Source: Merdicola sp963557785
Lineage (GTDB): Bacteria; Bacillota; Clostridia; TANB77; CAG-508
Assembly: GCA_963557785.1 (NCBI GenBank)
Contig: CAUWBF010000001.1
Coordinates: 248,001 to 312,000, forward strand
Reading direction: 5' to 3'
DNA length: 64,000 nt
In this document: in pieces, positions 8,309 to 17,967 of the stretch
How the letters are laid out: each line of letters starts with the position of its first letter
How positions within the stretch are numbered: the first letter of the stretch is position 1
Notes under the pieces: generated by a model
Told to the model about the DNA's origin: nothing
Databases searched by the model: none
What the model saw: only the letters and a program-made list of their open reading frames with translations
Translations under genes and position numbers: made by a program

Positions 8309-11065
8309 ATGGGAATTTTTAAATCTTACAGTGAAAAAGAAGTAAAAAGAGTAATGCCAATAGTAAAGAAAATAAACGATTTAGAAGAATCTATGGCAAA
8401 ATTAACAGACAAAGAATTAAGAGAAAAAACAAATTACTTTAAAAAGGAGTTAAGCGAGGGAAAGACTCTAGACGATATATTACCAGAAGCTTTTGCTGTT
8501 GTTAGAGAAGCATCAAAAAGAGTTTTAGGATTAAGACATTTCGATGTTCAATTAATAGGTGGTATAATATTACACCAAGGTAGAATTGCAGAAATGAAAA
8601 CTGGTGAAGGAAAAACACTTGTTGCAACATTACCAGTATACTTAAATGCTCTTTCAGGAGAAGGAGTTCACGTTATAACAGTAAACGACTACTTAGCAAA
8701 AAGAGATAGTGAATGGATGGGAAAATTATACAAATTCTTAGGACTATCTGTCGGTTTAGTTATAAATGGTATGGATCCATCAGCTAAGAAAGATGCATAT
8801 GCTTGTGATGTAACTTATGGTACAAACAATGAATTTGGATTTGATTATCTAAGAGATAATATGGTTATATATAAAGATCAATTAGTTCAAAGAAAATTAC
8901 ATTATGCAATTGTCGATGAAATTGATAGTATTTTAATAGATGAAGCACGTACACCTTTAATTATTTCTGGTAGAGCTAATAAATCATCAGAATTATATAA
9001 AAAAGCTGATACATTTGTAAGAGGATTAGAAGCAAAAATTATTATAGAAGAAGATGTTAAAGACTTTGATCAAGCAGAAGATAATGAAAACTATGATTAT
9101 ATAGTAGATTTAAAAGCTAAATCTGCTTCACTTACACAAAAAGGTATAAAAAAGGCTGAAGAGTATTTTAAATTAGAAAACTTTAATGATTTAGAAAATT
9201 CAGAAATAGTTCACAATGTTAACCAAGCTTTAAGAGCACATGGTGTTATGAAAAAAGATATAGATTATATCGTAAAAGATGGAGAAGTTTTAATTGTTGA
9301 TGAATTTACAGGACGTATTATGTATGGAAGAAGATATAATAATGGTCTTCACCAAGCAATTGAAGCTAAAGAAAAAGTAAAAATAGCTGATGAATCAAAA
9401 ACATTAGCAACAATTACATTCCAAAACTACTTCAGAATGTACGATAAATTATCAGGTATGACTGGTACTGCTATGACAGAAGAAGCAGAATTCGAAGAAA
9501 TATACAAATTAGACGTTGTTTCTATACCTACAAATAAACCTATGATAAGAAAAGATAATTCTGATATAGTATATAAAAATGAAGATGCTAAATTTAGAGC
9601 TGTTGTAAGAGATGTTAAAGAAAGTTATGAAAAAGGACAACCAGTTTTAATTGGTACAGTTTCAATAGAAAAATCTGAAAAATTAAGTAAAATCTTAACT
9701 AAAGAGGGAATAAGACATCAAGTATTAAATGCTAAAGCTCATGAAAAAGAAGCTGAGATAATTGCACAAGCAGGTAAATTTGGTGCTGTAACTATTGCTA
9801 CTAACATGGCAGGACGTGGTACTGATATTATGCTTGGTGGTAACAGTGAATATTTGGCAAAACAAGAAATGAAAGCTAAAAAAATACCAGCTGAATTAAT
9901 TGAACAATCTACTACATTTAATGAAACAGACGATCAAGATATATTAAATGCAAGAAAGACTTTCTCAGAATTACAAGAAAAATATGAAAATCAAATAAGA
10001 GAAGAAAAAGAAAAAGTAATTAATGCAGGTGGTTTAAAAATAATTGGTACTGAAAGACATGAATCTAGAAGAATTGATAACCAATTACGTGGACGTAGTG
10101 GTCGTCAAGGAGATCCAGGTGAGTCAAGATTCTATATAGGTCTAGATGATGATTTAATGAAAATCTTTGGTGGAAATGCTATAACTAAAGTTTATGATAA
10201 ATTAGGTGCATCAGAAGATATGCCTATCGAATCTAGAATAATAACAAATGCTGTTGAGACAGCTCAAAAGAAAGTTGAAGGAAGAAACTTTAGCATCAGA
10301 AAGAACGTATTAAAATATGATGATGTTATGAATGCACAAAGAGAGATTATTTACGGACAAAGAAGACAAGTTCTTGATGGCGAAAACTTAAAAGAATATA
10401 TTCTTCATATGATAGAGAGTATATCAGCAGAAACAGTTTTAATGCACTGTAATGTAGCTGAAGGAGAAACAGTAAATAGAGAAGCTTTAGCACAAGATAT
10501 ATTAGCTACTTTCGGAATAGATAATTTAGAATCAATAAAAGCAGAAAAATTAAATTCACAAGAAATAATAGATGAATTAACACAAAAAGCTACTGATAAA
10601 TACAATGCAAAAGAAACAGAATTTGGCGAAAAAGAAATGAGAGAACTTGAAAGAGTTGTATTATTAAAAGTAGTTGATGAAAAATGGATGGAACATATCG
10701 ACAATATGGAAGAACTAAAAAATGGTATAGGTCTTCGTGCATATGGTCAAAAAGATCCAGTTGTTCAATACAGAATTGAAGGAACAGATATGTTTGAAGA
10801 AATGACAGCTAATATTAAATTAGATGTTGTAAAAATCTTATCAAATGTAGAAAAAGCAGGAAATGTTGTAAGAACACAAGCTGCTAAAGTAACAGGAGAA
10901 GGTTTTGAAAAAATGCCAGATATTAATTTAGTAGATGGTAAACTTTCTCAAGATAAAGGTGGAATTTCAAAAACAATAGTTAATGAAGGTCCAAAGATAG
11001 GAAGAAATGATCCTTGCCCATGTGGAAGTGGAAAGAAATACAAAAACTGTTGTGGAAATAAATAA
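8309..11065 (+). CDS. secA: Preprotein translocase ATPase SecA
   Basis: This is the motor ATPase of the Sec pathway, moving unfolded preproteins through SecYEG. At 918 aa it is full length. Visible features are Walker A TGEGKT near residue 100, VDEIDSILIDEART (DEAD-like Walker B region) near residue 210, the NMAGRGTDI motif and GRSGRQGDPG of the second nucleotide domain, and a C-terminal zinc-binding SEC-C tail CPCGSGKKYKNCCG. The start ATG at 8309 follows GGAGG. The prfB transcription unit follows. All Arg codons appear to be AGA or CGT; no in-frame CGG was found. Confidence 0.97.
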   Translation: MGIFKSYSEKEVKRVMPIVKKINDLEESMAKLTDKELREKTNYFKKELSEGKTLDDILPEAFAVVREASKRVLGLRHFDVQLIGGIILHQGRIAEMKTGEGKTLVATLPVYLNALSGEGVHVITVNDYLAKRDSEWMGKLYKFLGLSVGLVINGMDPSAKKDAYACDVTYGTNNEFGFDYLRDNMVIYKDQLVQRKLHYAIVDEIDSILIDEARTPLIISGRANKSSELYKKADTFVRGLEAKIIIEEDVKDFDQAEDNENYDYIVDLKAKSASLTQKGIKKAEEYFKLENFNDLENSEIVHNVNQALRAHGVMKKDIDYIVKDGEVLIVDEFTGRIMYGRRYNNGLHQAIEAKEKVKIADESKTLATITFQNYFRMYDKLSGMTGTAMTEEAEFEEIYKLDVVSIPTNKPMIRKDNSDIVYKNEDAKFRAVVRDVKESYEKGQPVLIGTVSIEKSEKLSKILTKEGIRHQVLNAKAHEKEAEIIAQAGKFGAVTIATNMAGRGTDIMLGGNSEYLAKQEMKAKKIPAELIEQSTTFNETDDQDILNARKTFSELQEKYENQIREEKEKVINAGGLKIIGTERHESRRIDNQLRGRSGRQGDPGESRFYIGLDDDLMKIFGGNAITKVYDKLGASEDMPIESRIITNAVETAQKKVEGRNFSIRKNVLKYDDVMNAQREIIYGQRRQVLDGENLKEYILHMIESISAETVLMHCNVAEGETVNREALAQDILATFGIDNLESIKAEKLNSQEIIDELTQKATDKYNAKETEFGEKEMRELERVVLLKVVDEKWMEHIDNMEELKNGIGLRAYGQKDPVVQYRIEGTDMFEEMTANIKLDVVKILSNVEKAGNVVRTQAAKVTGEGFEKMPDINLVDGKLSQDKGGISKTIVNEGPKIGRNDPCPCGSGKKYKNCCGNK

Positions 11066-11070
11066 TAACA

Positions 11071-11104
11071 TTTAAGGAAGAATAATTTTATATTCTTCCT
11101 TAAA
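11071..11104 (+). terminator. Inverted repeat after secA
   Basis: A 13-bp stem (TTAAGGAAGAATA/TATTCTTCCTTAA) lies between secA and the next gene. There is no T-run after it, so it may be an attenuating or mRNA-stabilising hairpin instead of a full terminator. Confidence 0.55.
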
Positions 11105-11127
11105 ATATATAAAGAGGAGAAATAATA

Positions 11128-11820
11128 ATGAGACTAAAACATGCTTATGAACTATTATCAGATTTTAAAGGAATAATGCGTGAGAGATTTGTGTATTATC
11201 AAAAACTATTATCTTTAAAGTGGGATGCCTGGTTTTATGTTACAGGAGCAGAATTAATACTTTTAGCTATTATTTTTATTCCTATAATAGCAACAGCTAT
11301 TCTTTTTGCGATGCATGAAATAAATACTTTTAATGACCCTTTTAAAGGTGTAGAAACAACATATAATCTAATTTCAATAGTTATGATAGCAATACTTATT
11401 ATATTAAATATACTATTTATATTTAGAAAAGCTAATGTGAAAGAAGACGAAGATAATAAATTAATATATAATGCTGAATCTACAGATGAAATAGAATTTT
11501 TAAGACATATATTAATTATTTCCATTCTAGCAATTATATTGCTAATTATTGCTTTTTTACTTGTAAATAGTAATATTATGAATAATATAGAGTTATTTAC
11601 GAAGGCGAATATAGATAGAGCTAATGAATTTACAGATTTATTTGTAAACTTCACAAGTGTATTTAAGTTTATTGTTACATTAAAACAAATAATTCCAATT
11701 GTACTAGTAGCTGTAATTATAGGATTAGATGCTGTTTGGATTAAAAGATTATCTAGCTATCACATAAGTACATCTAAAACGGATGTACTAATGGATGATG
11801 AAGAAAATGTAAAATTTTAA
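11128..11820 (+). CDS. Hypothetical four-helix membrane protein
   Basis: I do not recognise this 230-aa protein. It has about four hydrophobic helices (roughly residues 36-60, 78-99, 124-146 and 183-203), a basic amphipathic N-terminus and a short acidic C-terminal tail. It has a clear SD (GAGGAG at 11114) and ends ten bases before the prfB start, so it is probably co-transcribed with prfB. No enzymatic motif is visible. Confidence 0.6.
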   Translation: MRLKHAYELLSDFKGIMRERFVYYQKLLSLKWDAWFYVTGAELILLAIIFIPIIATAILFAMHEINTFNDPFKGVETTYNLISIVMIAILIILNILFIFRKANVKEDEDNKLIYNAESTDEIEFLRHILIISILAIILLIIAFLLVNSNIMNNIELFTKANIDRANEFTDLFVNFTSVFKFIVTLKQIIPIVLVAVIIGLDAVWIKRLSSYHISTSKTDVLMDDEENVKF

Positions 11821-11829
11821 GGTGATATT

Positions 11830-12940
11830 ATGATTGATTATGATGATTTAAAAGCTAATTTACTTAATTTAAAAGAAAGATTAAATAAAATTGGAGGTTC
11901 TCTTTGACATACCAAAAATAGTCAAAGAATTAAGTGAATTAGAAGAATTAACATTACAACAAGATTTTTGGAATGATAGTAAAAATTCTAGTGTGATTTT
12001 GCAAAAAATATCTAATTTAAAATCAAAAAAAGAAGAATTTGAAAGAGTTTCTGAGCAAATAGAAAACCTTCTAGAAATGCTAGAATTATTGAATTTAGAA
12101 TATGATGAGTCTTTAGATAATGAAATTAGAAAAGATATAAAATATATTGAAAAAGAAATAGAAAAGATAGAAGTTAAAACACTTCTATCTGGAAAATATG
12201 ATATTAATAATGCTATAATTACATTGCATCCTGGAGCAGGTGGAACAGAATCACAAGACTGGGTTCAAATGCTTTATAGAATGTATACAAGATGGGCCAA
12301 TCAAAATGGTTATGCTGTTAAAGAATTAGATTTTTTAGAAGGCGATGAAGCTGGTATAAAGAGTGTAACTGCATTAATTGAGGGACAATATGCTTATGGA
12401 TATTTAAAATGTGAAATGGGTGTACATCGTTTAGTAAGAATTTCTCCTTTTGATAGTGGCGGAAGAAGGCATACTTCTTTTGCATCATTAGAAGTTTTAC
12501 CAGAAATAACTGAAGATATCGAAATAAATCTAAATCCTGACGATTTAAGAATAGATACATATAGAGCTTCAGGTGCGGGAGGTCAACATATAAATAAGAC
12601 AGATTCTGCTGTAAGAATAACTCATATTCCTACTAACATTGTAGTTTCATGCCAATCTGAAAGATCTCAAGCTATGAATAAGGATACTGCTATGAAAATG
12701 CTTAAATCTAAATTACTTGATTTAAAAGAAAAAGAGCATAAAGATAAAATAGAAGATTTAAAAGGTGTACAAAAAGATATAGCATGGGGAAGCCAAATTC
12801 GTTCGTATGTATTTTGCCCATATACACTTGTAAAGGACCATAGAACAGGTTTTGAAGTTGGTAATGTAGAACAAGTTATGGATGGAGATTTAGATGGATT
12901 TATGGAAGCTTATTTAAAAGAAATAACTAAAAATAAATAA
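11830..12940 (+). CDS. prfB: Peptide chain release factor 2 with the classical +1 frameshift
   Basis: RF2 terminates translation at UGA and UAA. The gene starts at ATG 11830 (SD GGTGAT at 11821), runs 25 codons to CTT TGA C at 11902-11908, and must shift +1 to continue at GAC 11906. The internal SD GGAGGT (11894-11899) sits three bases before CTT, exactly the autoregulatory arrangement known from other bacteria. The fused protein is 369 aa. The release-factor motifs are SPFDSGGRRHTSF (stop-codon recognition region) and GAGGQHINKTDSAVR (peptidyl-hydrolysis GGQ). Frameshifting rises when RF2 is limiting. It is a useful in-window control for the CGG-linked shifts. Confidence 0.95.
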
Positions 12941-12946
12941 GGTTGG

Positions 12947-12975
12947 TTGATTAAAAAAACAATATATGTTATAAT
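12947..12975 (+). promoter_or_regulatory. Promoter of the small Cys-rich protein gene
   Basis: TTGATT (12947-12952) and TATAAT (12970-12975) are 17 bases apart, upstream of an AGGAGGTGA ribosome binding site at 12991-12999. Confidence 0.75.
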
Positions 12976-13004
12976 ATTTTTATAGTTAATAGGAGGTGAC
13001 TTTT

Positions 13005-13112
13005 ATGGCATGTAGTGAATGTAAAGGTTGTTATTGGTACTATACAGGAAAATGTAGCACATCTCAAGAATATTCAGATTATAAAAGTTGTAGTGACTAT
13101 AAACCAAGATAA
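13005..13112 (+). CDS. 35-residue cysteine-rich protein
   Basis: A very short gene with a strong promoter, a strong SD (AGGAGGTGA, six bases before ATG) and its own terminator. The product starts MACSECKGCYWYY and has five cysteines, three as C-x-x-C-x-x-C at residues 3, 6 and 9, then two more spaced later. This suggests zinc or iron-sulfur binding, or disulfides; there is no signal peptide, so a cytoplasmic metal-binding role is more likely. I do not recognise a named family. The transcription and translation signals make it a convincing gene despite its size. Confidence 0.75.
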   Translation: MACSECKGCYWYYTGKCSTSQEYSDYKSCSDYKPR

Positions 13113-13121
13113 ATTATTTAA

Positions 13122-13149
13122 AATACTCTAGTGATAGAGTATTTTTTTA
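13122..13149 (+). terminator. Rho-independent terminator
   Basis: A nine-bp stem AATACTCTA/TAGAGTATT with a GTGA loop is followed by TTTTTT. Confidence 0.88.
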
Positions 13150-13268
13150 TTGCCTTTATCAATTTAATGTAATATAATAACAAATATATTATTTAAAACA
13201 TAATATATCATAAGGTTTAGGTTTATAATTAAACTTAGGCAGTACATTATAATGAAGAAGGTGCCAGA

Positions 13269-14450
13269 ATGGACACAATCGTATTAAAATTTGGAGGAAG
13301 TTCGGTCGCTGACGACATAAAATTAAACATAGTAGCAGACAAAATAATTAACTTATATGAAAATAACAATGTAGTGGTCATTGTTTCAGCACAAGGTAAA
13401 ACCACAGACAACTTATTAAAAGAAGCATATTCTATAACATCATTACCAGACAACAGAGAATTAGATGTTTTATTAAGTACAGGAGAACAAATAACTACAG
13501 CTAAACTTGGTATGTTGCTAAAGAATAGGGGGTACGATGCAATTTCACTTACCGGCTGGCAAGCAGGCATTTATACCAATAATACTAACCAAGATGCTAT
13601 AATCGAAAGTATCGATACTACGAGAATAACAAAAGAATTATCAGAAAGAAAGATAGTTATAATAGCTGGATTTCAAGGAATTAATGAAAATTGTGATATA
13701 ACTACACTTGGAAGAGGAGGATCAGATACAACAGCTGTTGCAGTTGCTTCAGCACTTAATGCTGATAAATGCTATATTTTTTCAGATGTAGATGGTGTTT
13801 ATACAACAGATCCTAATAAAGTACCTAGTGCAAAAAAATTAAAAAATATTTCTTATGAAGAAATGTTAGATATTGCAGATGAAGGAGCAAAAGTACTTCA
13901 TAATAGATGCGTAGAAATTGCAGAAAAATTTGAAATTCCAATAATTACTAAATCTACATTTAACAATAAGCCTGGTACTATAGTAAATAATAAGATAGAG
14001 GAAACTAGTGTAAAAAGTATAGTGAAAAATGATGATATAATTTTTATACATGCAAAACAAGATAGATATTCTATTGAATTATTCAATAAGATATGTAATG
14101 AATTAATAAAAAATAATGTATTTATAAGTAATATTACCAATAATAGTAATTATAATTTAGATATTACTTTTACAATAAAAGCTACAATGTTTAATAAGTT
14201 AGAAAAAGTTTTCAAAGAAGAATTTAAAGAGATAGAATACACATATAATAACATATCAAAAATTTCTATAATTGGTCACGGAATAATGAGTGATAATAAG
14301 ATTATAGAAAAAACTATGATGGTTATTAATTTAAATAAATTAGAAATATTGAATATGACATTTAATGAATCAAAAATATCAATTATGTTTAAAGATAAAC
14401 TTCCAATTACAATACTAGAGCAAATGCATAATGAATTAATTGAAAATTAA
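13269..14450 (+). CDS. lysC: Aspartate kinase
   Basis: Aspartokinase phosphorylates aspartate, the first step to lysine, threonine, methionine and diaminopimelate for the wall. The N-terminal catalytic motif KFGGSSV (residues 7-13), GFQG and the GRGGSDTTAVAVA segment (about 153-165) are intact. The C-terminal ACT regulatory region (about residues 260-390) is diverged but present. The 393-aa length is normal. The SD is AAGAAGGTG at 13254. I see no lysine riboswitch in the short leader. It forms a single-gene unit ended by a terminator. Confidence 0.92.
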   Translation: MDTIVLKFGGSSVADDIKLNIVADKIINLYENNNVVVIVSAQGKTTDNLLKEAYSITSLPDNRELDVLLSTGEQITTAKLGMLLKNRGYDAISLTGWQAGIYTNNTNQDAIIESIDTTRITKELSERKIVIIAGFQGINENCDITTLGRGGSDTTAVAVASALNADKCYIFSDVDGVYTTDPNKVPSAKKLKNISYEEMLDIADEGAKVLHNRCVEIAEKFEIPIITKSTFNNKPGTIVNNKIEETSVKSIVKNDDIIFIHAKQDRYSIELFNKICNELIKNNVFISNITNNSNYNLDITFTIKATMFNKLEKVFKEEFKEIEYTYNNISKISIIGHGIMSDNKIIEKTMMVINLNKLEILNMTFNESKISIMFKDKLPITILEQMHNELIEN

Positions 14451-14457
14451 TAAATTT

Positions 14458-14493
14458 AAATGACTGATAATAAAAAAATATCAGTCATTTTTT
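14458..14493 (+). terminator. Terminator after lysC
   Basis: A 12-bp stem AAATGACTGATA/TATCAGTCATTT is followed by a T-run. Confidence 0.88.
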
Positions 14494-14565
14494 ATTTATG
14501 TTCTAAAATGTACAAGACCTGAATATATATAATTTAGACGATTTAAATTTTGGAGGTATATAAAG

Positions 14566-14868
14566 ATGAATTTAGATGAAAGAAAAAATCTTAATGTTTC
14601 AAACAATGTTATACAAAATTTAGTATTAGAAAATAGAGGAAAACTTAGCATATCAGGTGTCCTAGATGTATTAAGTTTTGATGATCAGATTGTAATAGTA
14701 GAAACAGAATTAGGATTACTTACAATTAAAGGTGAAAATCTTAGAATTAATAAATTAAGTATTGATTCTTCTGAAGTAGTTGTAGAAGGTGAAATAAATA
14801 ATTTAGCCTATAGTGAATCAGAAATAGATAAAAAAAGTTCAGGACTATTTAGTAAAATTTTTAAATAA
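14566..14868 (+). CDS. yabP: Sporulation protein YabP
   Basis: YabP is a small sporulation protein conserved in endospore formers and needed for normal spore formation; its biochemical role is unknown. The 100-aa product has the family's central block KLSISGVLDVLSFDDQ (about residues 26-41) followed by TELGLLTIKGENL. It heads the standard yabP-yabQ-divIC order and is separated from yabQ by a short gap. The SD is GGAGG at 14552. Confidence 0.9.
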   Translation: MNLDERKNLNVSNNVIQNLVLENRGKLSISGVLDVLSFDDQIVIVETELGLLTIKGENLRINKLSIDSSEVVVEGEINNLAYSESEIDKKSSGLFSKIFK

Positions 14869-14894
14869 TAAATTGAAAGCTTAGGGTGGTAATA

Positions 14895-15428
14895 TTGGAA
14901 ATAAGTGCAGCAAATCAAGCATATAATTTTTTAATTTTTATGTTAAATGGATGCGGTATAGGTATAATATTTGATATTTTTAGAATATTGAGAAGAAGTT
15001 TTAAAACTTCTGATTTTGTTACATATATTGAAGATATACTTTTTTGGTTATTATCTGGAATATTAACTTTATACACATTAGCTGTATTTAATGCTGGAGA
15101 AATTAGATTGTATATTTTCATAGCTATATTAGTGGGAATTTCAATATACATACTAACTATAAGTAAATTTATTATAAAATCTAGTGTATTTATAATAACA
15201 TTTATAAAAAAAATGACAGAGAAAATAATTTTTATAATTACATATCCAATTAAATTGTTATTTAGTGTCATAAAGAAAATATTTTCAAGACCAATCAACT
15301 TTATTTGCATTAATATTAAGAAAATTTTGTCGAAACCTATCAGAAATATTCAAAAAACTAAAAATAGGATAAAAAATTACAAAAAAACTAATAAAAATGC
15401 TGTACAAAAGAAGGATTTTAATATATAA
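14895..15428 (+). CDS. yabQ: Spore cortex biosynthesis protein YabQ
   Basis: YabQ is a mother-cell integral membrane protein required for spore cortex formation. The 177-aa product has four N-terminal hydrophobic helices (about residues 10-115) and a long basic C-terminal tail, as in the family. The segment NGCGIGIIFDIFRILRR matches the family signature. I choose TTG at 14895 because the SD AGGGTGG (14883-14889) is properly spaced; a GTG at 14886 overlaps that SD and is less likely. It lies between yabP and divIC. Confidence 0.88.
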   Translation: MEISAANQAYNFLIFMLNGCGIGIIFDIFRILRRSFKTSDFVTYIEDILFWLLSGILTLYTLAVFNAGEIRLYIFIAILVGISIYILTISKFIIKSSVFIITFIKKMTEKIIFIITYPIKLLFSVIKKIFSRPINFICINIKKILSKPIRNIQKTKNRIKNYKKTNKNAVQKKDFNI

Positions 15429-15485
15429 TGTAGAAAGTATAAAGTGTTAGTAATTTTTAGATAATTATACTGGAGAGAGTTACAT

Positions 15486-15767
15486 ATGAAAAATTTTAAG
15501 TTTAAAAGATTATTTAAATTGATTTTAGGTTCTGCAATTGCAATATATGTTTTATGCATTTTTATTAATCAGCAAAAAGTTCTTAATTCATATAATAAGG
15601 AACAAAAATATATTGCAGAAAAAATCCAAAAGCAAACTGAATATAAACAAGAATTATCTTCATTAAAAGAAAATGTAGATTCTCCTGAATATATTGAAGA
15701 ATTAGCAAGAGAAAAGTTAGATATGTATTTACCAAACGAAAAAGTTTATATAGTAATCAATAAATAA
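15486..15767 (+). CDS. divIC: Septum formation initiator DivIC/FtsB-like
   Basis: This is a small bitopic division protein. It has a short basic cytoplasmic tail, one transmembrane helix (about residues 11-28), then a coiled coil (about 30-62) and a C-terminal ELAREKLDMYLPNEKVY segment typical of FtsB/DivIC. DivIC with DivIB and FtsL recruits and activates septal wall synthesis. The 93-aa length and its place after yabP-yabQ are standard for Firmicutes. Confidence 0.9.
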   Translation: MKNFKFKRLFKLILGSAIAIYVLCIFINQQKVLNSYNKEQKYIAEKIQKQTEYKQELSSLKENVDSPEYIEELAREKLDMYLPNEKVYIVINK

Positions 15768-15798
15768 TCCTTAAATATTTTGTATTTAAGGATTTAAC
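15766..15798 (+). terminator. Terminator after divIC
   Basis: A 12-bp stem AATCCTTAAATA/TATTTAAGGATT overlaps the stop codon region of divIC; the T-run after it is short. Confidence 0.7.
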
Positions 15799-15893
15799 TT
15801 ATCTTTAAGTATAATTTCGATTAATTTTTATTTCTTAATTTTAATTCTAAAAAATTCCAAATACTAAAAAAATAAAATAGGAGGGACTAGAGA

Positions 15894-17264
15894 ATGGATC
15901 TAGAACAATTTACTTTAGCGCAATTAAGAGAATTGGCAAAAACAAAAGGTATTAAAAGTATTACAAAATACAAAAAGGAAGAGTTAATAATTCTTTTAAA
16001 TGATGGAACTCTTGAAAATACAGAGAAAGAAGTGGAATCTAACGAAAAAGAAGAGACAAATGATTATATAGAAAATGAAAGTAACGAAATTTCAGAAACA
16101 GAAGTATCATTTGGCAATATTTCATATAAATTAACAAATGAAGGAGATAAAATAGTAGAAGGAATTTTAGAAGTTCTTCCTGATGGATATGGATTTTTAA
16201 GAGGAGAAAATTATTTATCTACTCCAAATGATGTTTATATTTCTCCAATTCAAATAAGACGTTTTAGATTAGATACAGGGGACAAGTTAAAAGGAATATC
16301 TAGAATGGCAAAAGAAGGAGAAAGATTCCCTTCACTTATATTTGTTGGAGAGGTTAACGGAGAGCATCCTGAAAAAGCTTTGAAAAGAAAGAAATTTGAT
16401 GATCTAATTCCAATATATCCAAATGAAAGATTACATTTAGAAACAAAAACAAATGAATATGCAATGAGAATGATAGACCTTATAAGTCCAATAGGAAAAG
16501 GTCAAAGAGGTATGATTGTTGCACAACCAAAAGTAGGAAAAACAACTTTAATCAAGAAAATAGCAAATAGCATAATAACAAATAATCCAGAAGTTGAATT
16601 ATTAGTATTACTTATAGATGAAAGACCAGAAGAAGTTACAGATATGAGAAGATCTATCAATGGAGAAGTTATTTATTCTACATTTGATGAATTACCAGAA
16701 CATCATGTTAAAGTTGCAGAAATGGTATTAGAAAGATCAAAAAGGCTTGTAGAACAAGGTAAAGACGTTGTAATATTATTAGACAGTATAACAAGATTAG
16801 CAAGAGCGTATAACTTAGTCATACCTTCTTCAGGAAGAACATTATCTGGTGGTTTAGATCCAAGTGCACTACATAAACCAAAGAAGTTTTTCGGTGCTGC
16901 TAGAAATATTGAAAACGGTGGAAGTTTAACTATACTTGCTTCAGCTTTAATAGAAACTGGAAGCAGAATGGACGATGTTATATTTGAAGAATTTAAAGGT
17001 ACAGGAAATATGGAGGTACACCTAGATAGAAAACTATCTGAAAAGAGAATATTCCCAGCAATAGATGTAAATAAATCTGGTACGAGAAGAGAAGATTTAT
17101 TATTAAATAAAAAAGAACAAGATACAATTTATGCTTTAAGAAAAGCTTTAAACAACTTACCAGTTGCTGATGTTACAGAACAAATTATTACGCAAATGGT
17201 AAATTCTAAAAATAATGAAGAATTTTTAGATAAAATGGAAGTTTTCTTAAAAAATTATAAATAA
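15894..17264 (+). CDS. rho: Transcription termination factor Rho
   Basis: Rho is a hexameric RNA-dependent ATPase that terminates transcription. The 456-aa product has an N-terminal Rho-N helical domain (LAQLRELAKTKGI, residues 8-20), an acidic insert (about 40-75), the cold-shock RNA-binding domain with DGYGFLR, then Walker A AQPKVGKTTL near residue 208, Walker B VVILLDSITRLARA and the Q/R-loops. The SD is GGAGG at 15880. trmB and ispG follow closely, suggesting an operon. Confidence 0.96.
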   Translation: MDLEQFTLAQLRELAKTKGIKSITKYKKEELIILLNDGTLENTEKEVESNEKEETNDYIENESNEISETEVSFGNISYKLTNEGDKIVEGILEVLPDGYGFLRGENYLSTPNDVYISPIQIRRFRLDTGDKLKGISRMAKEGERFPSLIFVGEVNGEHPEKALKRKKFDDLIPIYPNERLHLETKTNEYAMRMIDLISPIGKGQRGMIVAQPKVGKTTLIKKIANSIITNNPEVELLVLLIDERPEEVTDMRRSINGEVIYSTFDELPEHHVKVAEMVLERSKRLVEQGKDVVILLDSITRLARAYNLVIPSSGRTLSGGLDPSALHKPKKFFGAARNIENGGSLTILASALIETGSRMDDVIFEEFKGTGNMEVHLDRKLSEKRIFPAIDVNKSGTRREDLLLNKKEQDTIYALRKALNNLPVADVTEQIITQMVNSKNNEEFLDKMEVFLKNYK

Positions 17265-17278
17265 TAGGAAGTATTAAT

Positions 17279-17941
17279 ATGAGAATAAGATTTAAGCCAT
17301 GGGCAAGACCAGAACTAGAAGCAGCAAGTTTTTATATAGACAATCCAGAAGCATGTAAAGGTAAATGGAAAGAACAATTTAAAAATCAAAATAATCCATT
17401 CTATTTAGAATTAGGATGTGGTAAAGGAACTTTTATTTCTAATTTAGCTGTAGAAAATCCTAATATCAATTTTTTAGCAATAGACTTAGTAGATGCCATG
17501 CTAGGTCTCGCTAAAAGAAATATTGAGGAAGTATATAGTTCTAACAACAAGGAAATAGATAACGTAATTTTAACGAGATTCGATATAGAGAGAATTTTAT
17601 TAATTCTTAATAGTGAGGATAGTGTTGATAGAATTTATATTAATTTTTGTAATCCTTGGCCAAAGGGAAAGCATAGAAAGAAACGATTAACACATACAAG
17701 GCAGCTAGAAAAATACAAAGAGTTTCTAAATAAAGAACATGGAGAAATTCATTTTAAGACAGATGATGACGATTTGTTTAATTCAAGTTTAACATATTTT
17801 GAAGAATCAGGATTTGAAATAGTGCGAAAGACCTATGATTTACATTCTGAAAATGGTTGGTACAATATAGAAACAGAACATGAAAAAATGTTTACAGAGC
17901 AAGGTATAAAGATAAAGGCTTTAATTGCAAAATTGAAATAG
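17279..17941 (+). CDS. trmB: tRNA (guanine-N7-)-methyltransferase TrmB
   Basis: TrmB methylates G46 of tRNA using SAM. The 220-aa product carries LELGCGKGTF (SAM-binding motif I, about residue 42), then IDLVDAML, and the signature NFCNPWPKGKHRKKRL (about residues 122-137). It begins 14 bases after rho and is followed by ispG. Confidence 0.95.
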   Translation: MRIRFKPWARPELEAASFYIDNPEACKGKWKEQFKNQNNPFYLELGCGKGTFISNLAVENPNINFLAIDLVDAMLGLAKRNIEEVYSSNNKEIDNVILTRFDIERILLILNSEDSVDRIYINFCNPWPKGKHRKKRLTHTRQLEKYKEFLNKEHGEIHFKTDDDDLFNSSLTYFEESGFEIVRKTYDLHSENGWYNIETEHEKMFTEQGIKIKALIAKLK

Positions 17942-17967
17942 AATTTATCTTCTAGGAGGAATAATAA

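Noticed and set aside
11235..11654. Minus-strand 139-aa hydrophobic open frame
   Set aside because: It is antisense to a membrane protein gene with a proper SD; hydrophobic shadows are common in such AT-rich genes.
13150..13268. Lysine riboswitch upstream of lysC
   Set aside because: The leader is too short and lacks the conserved core.
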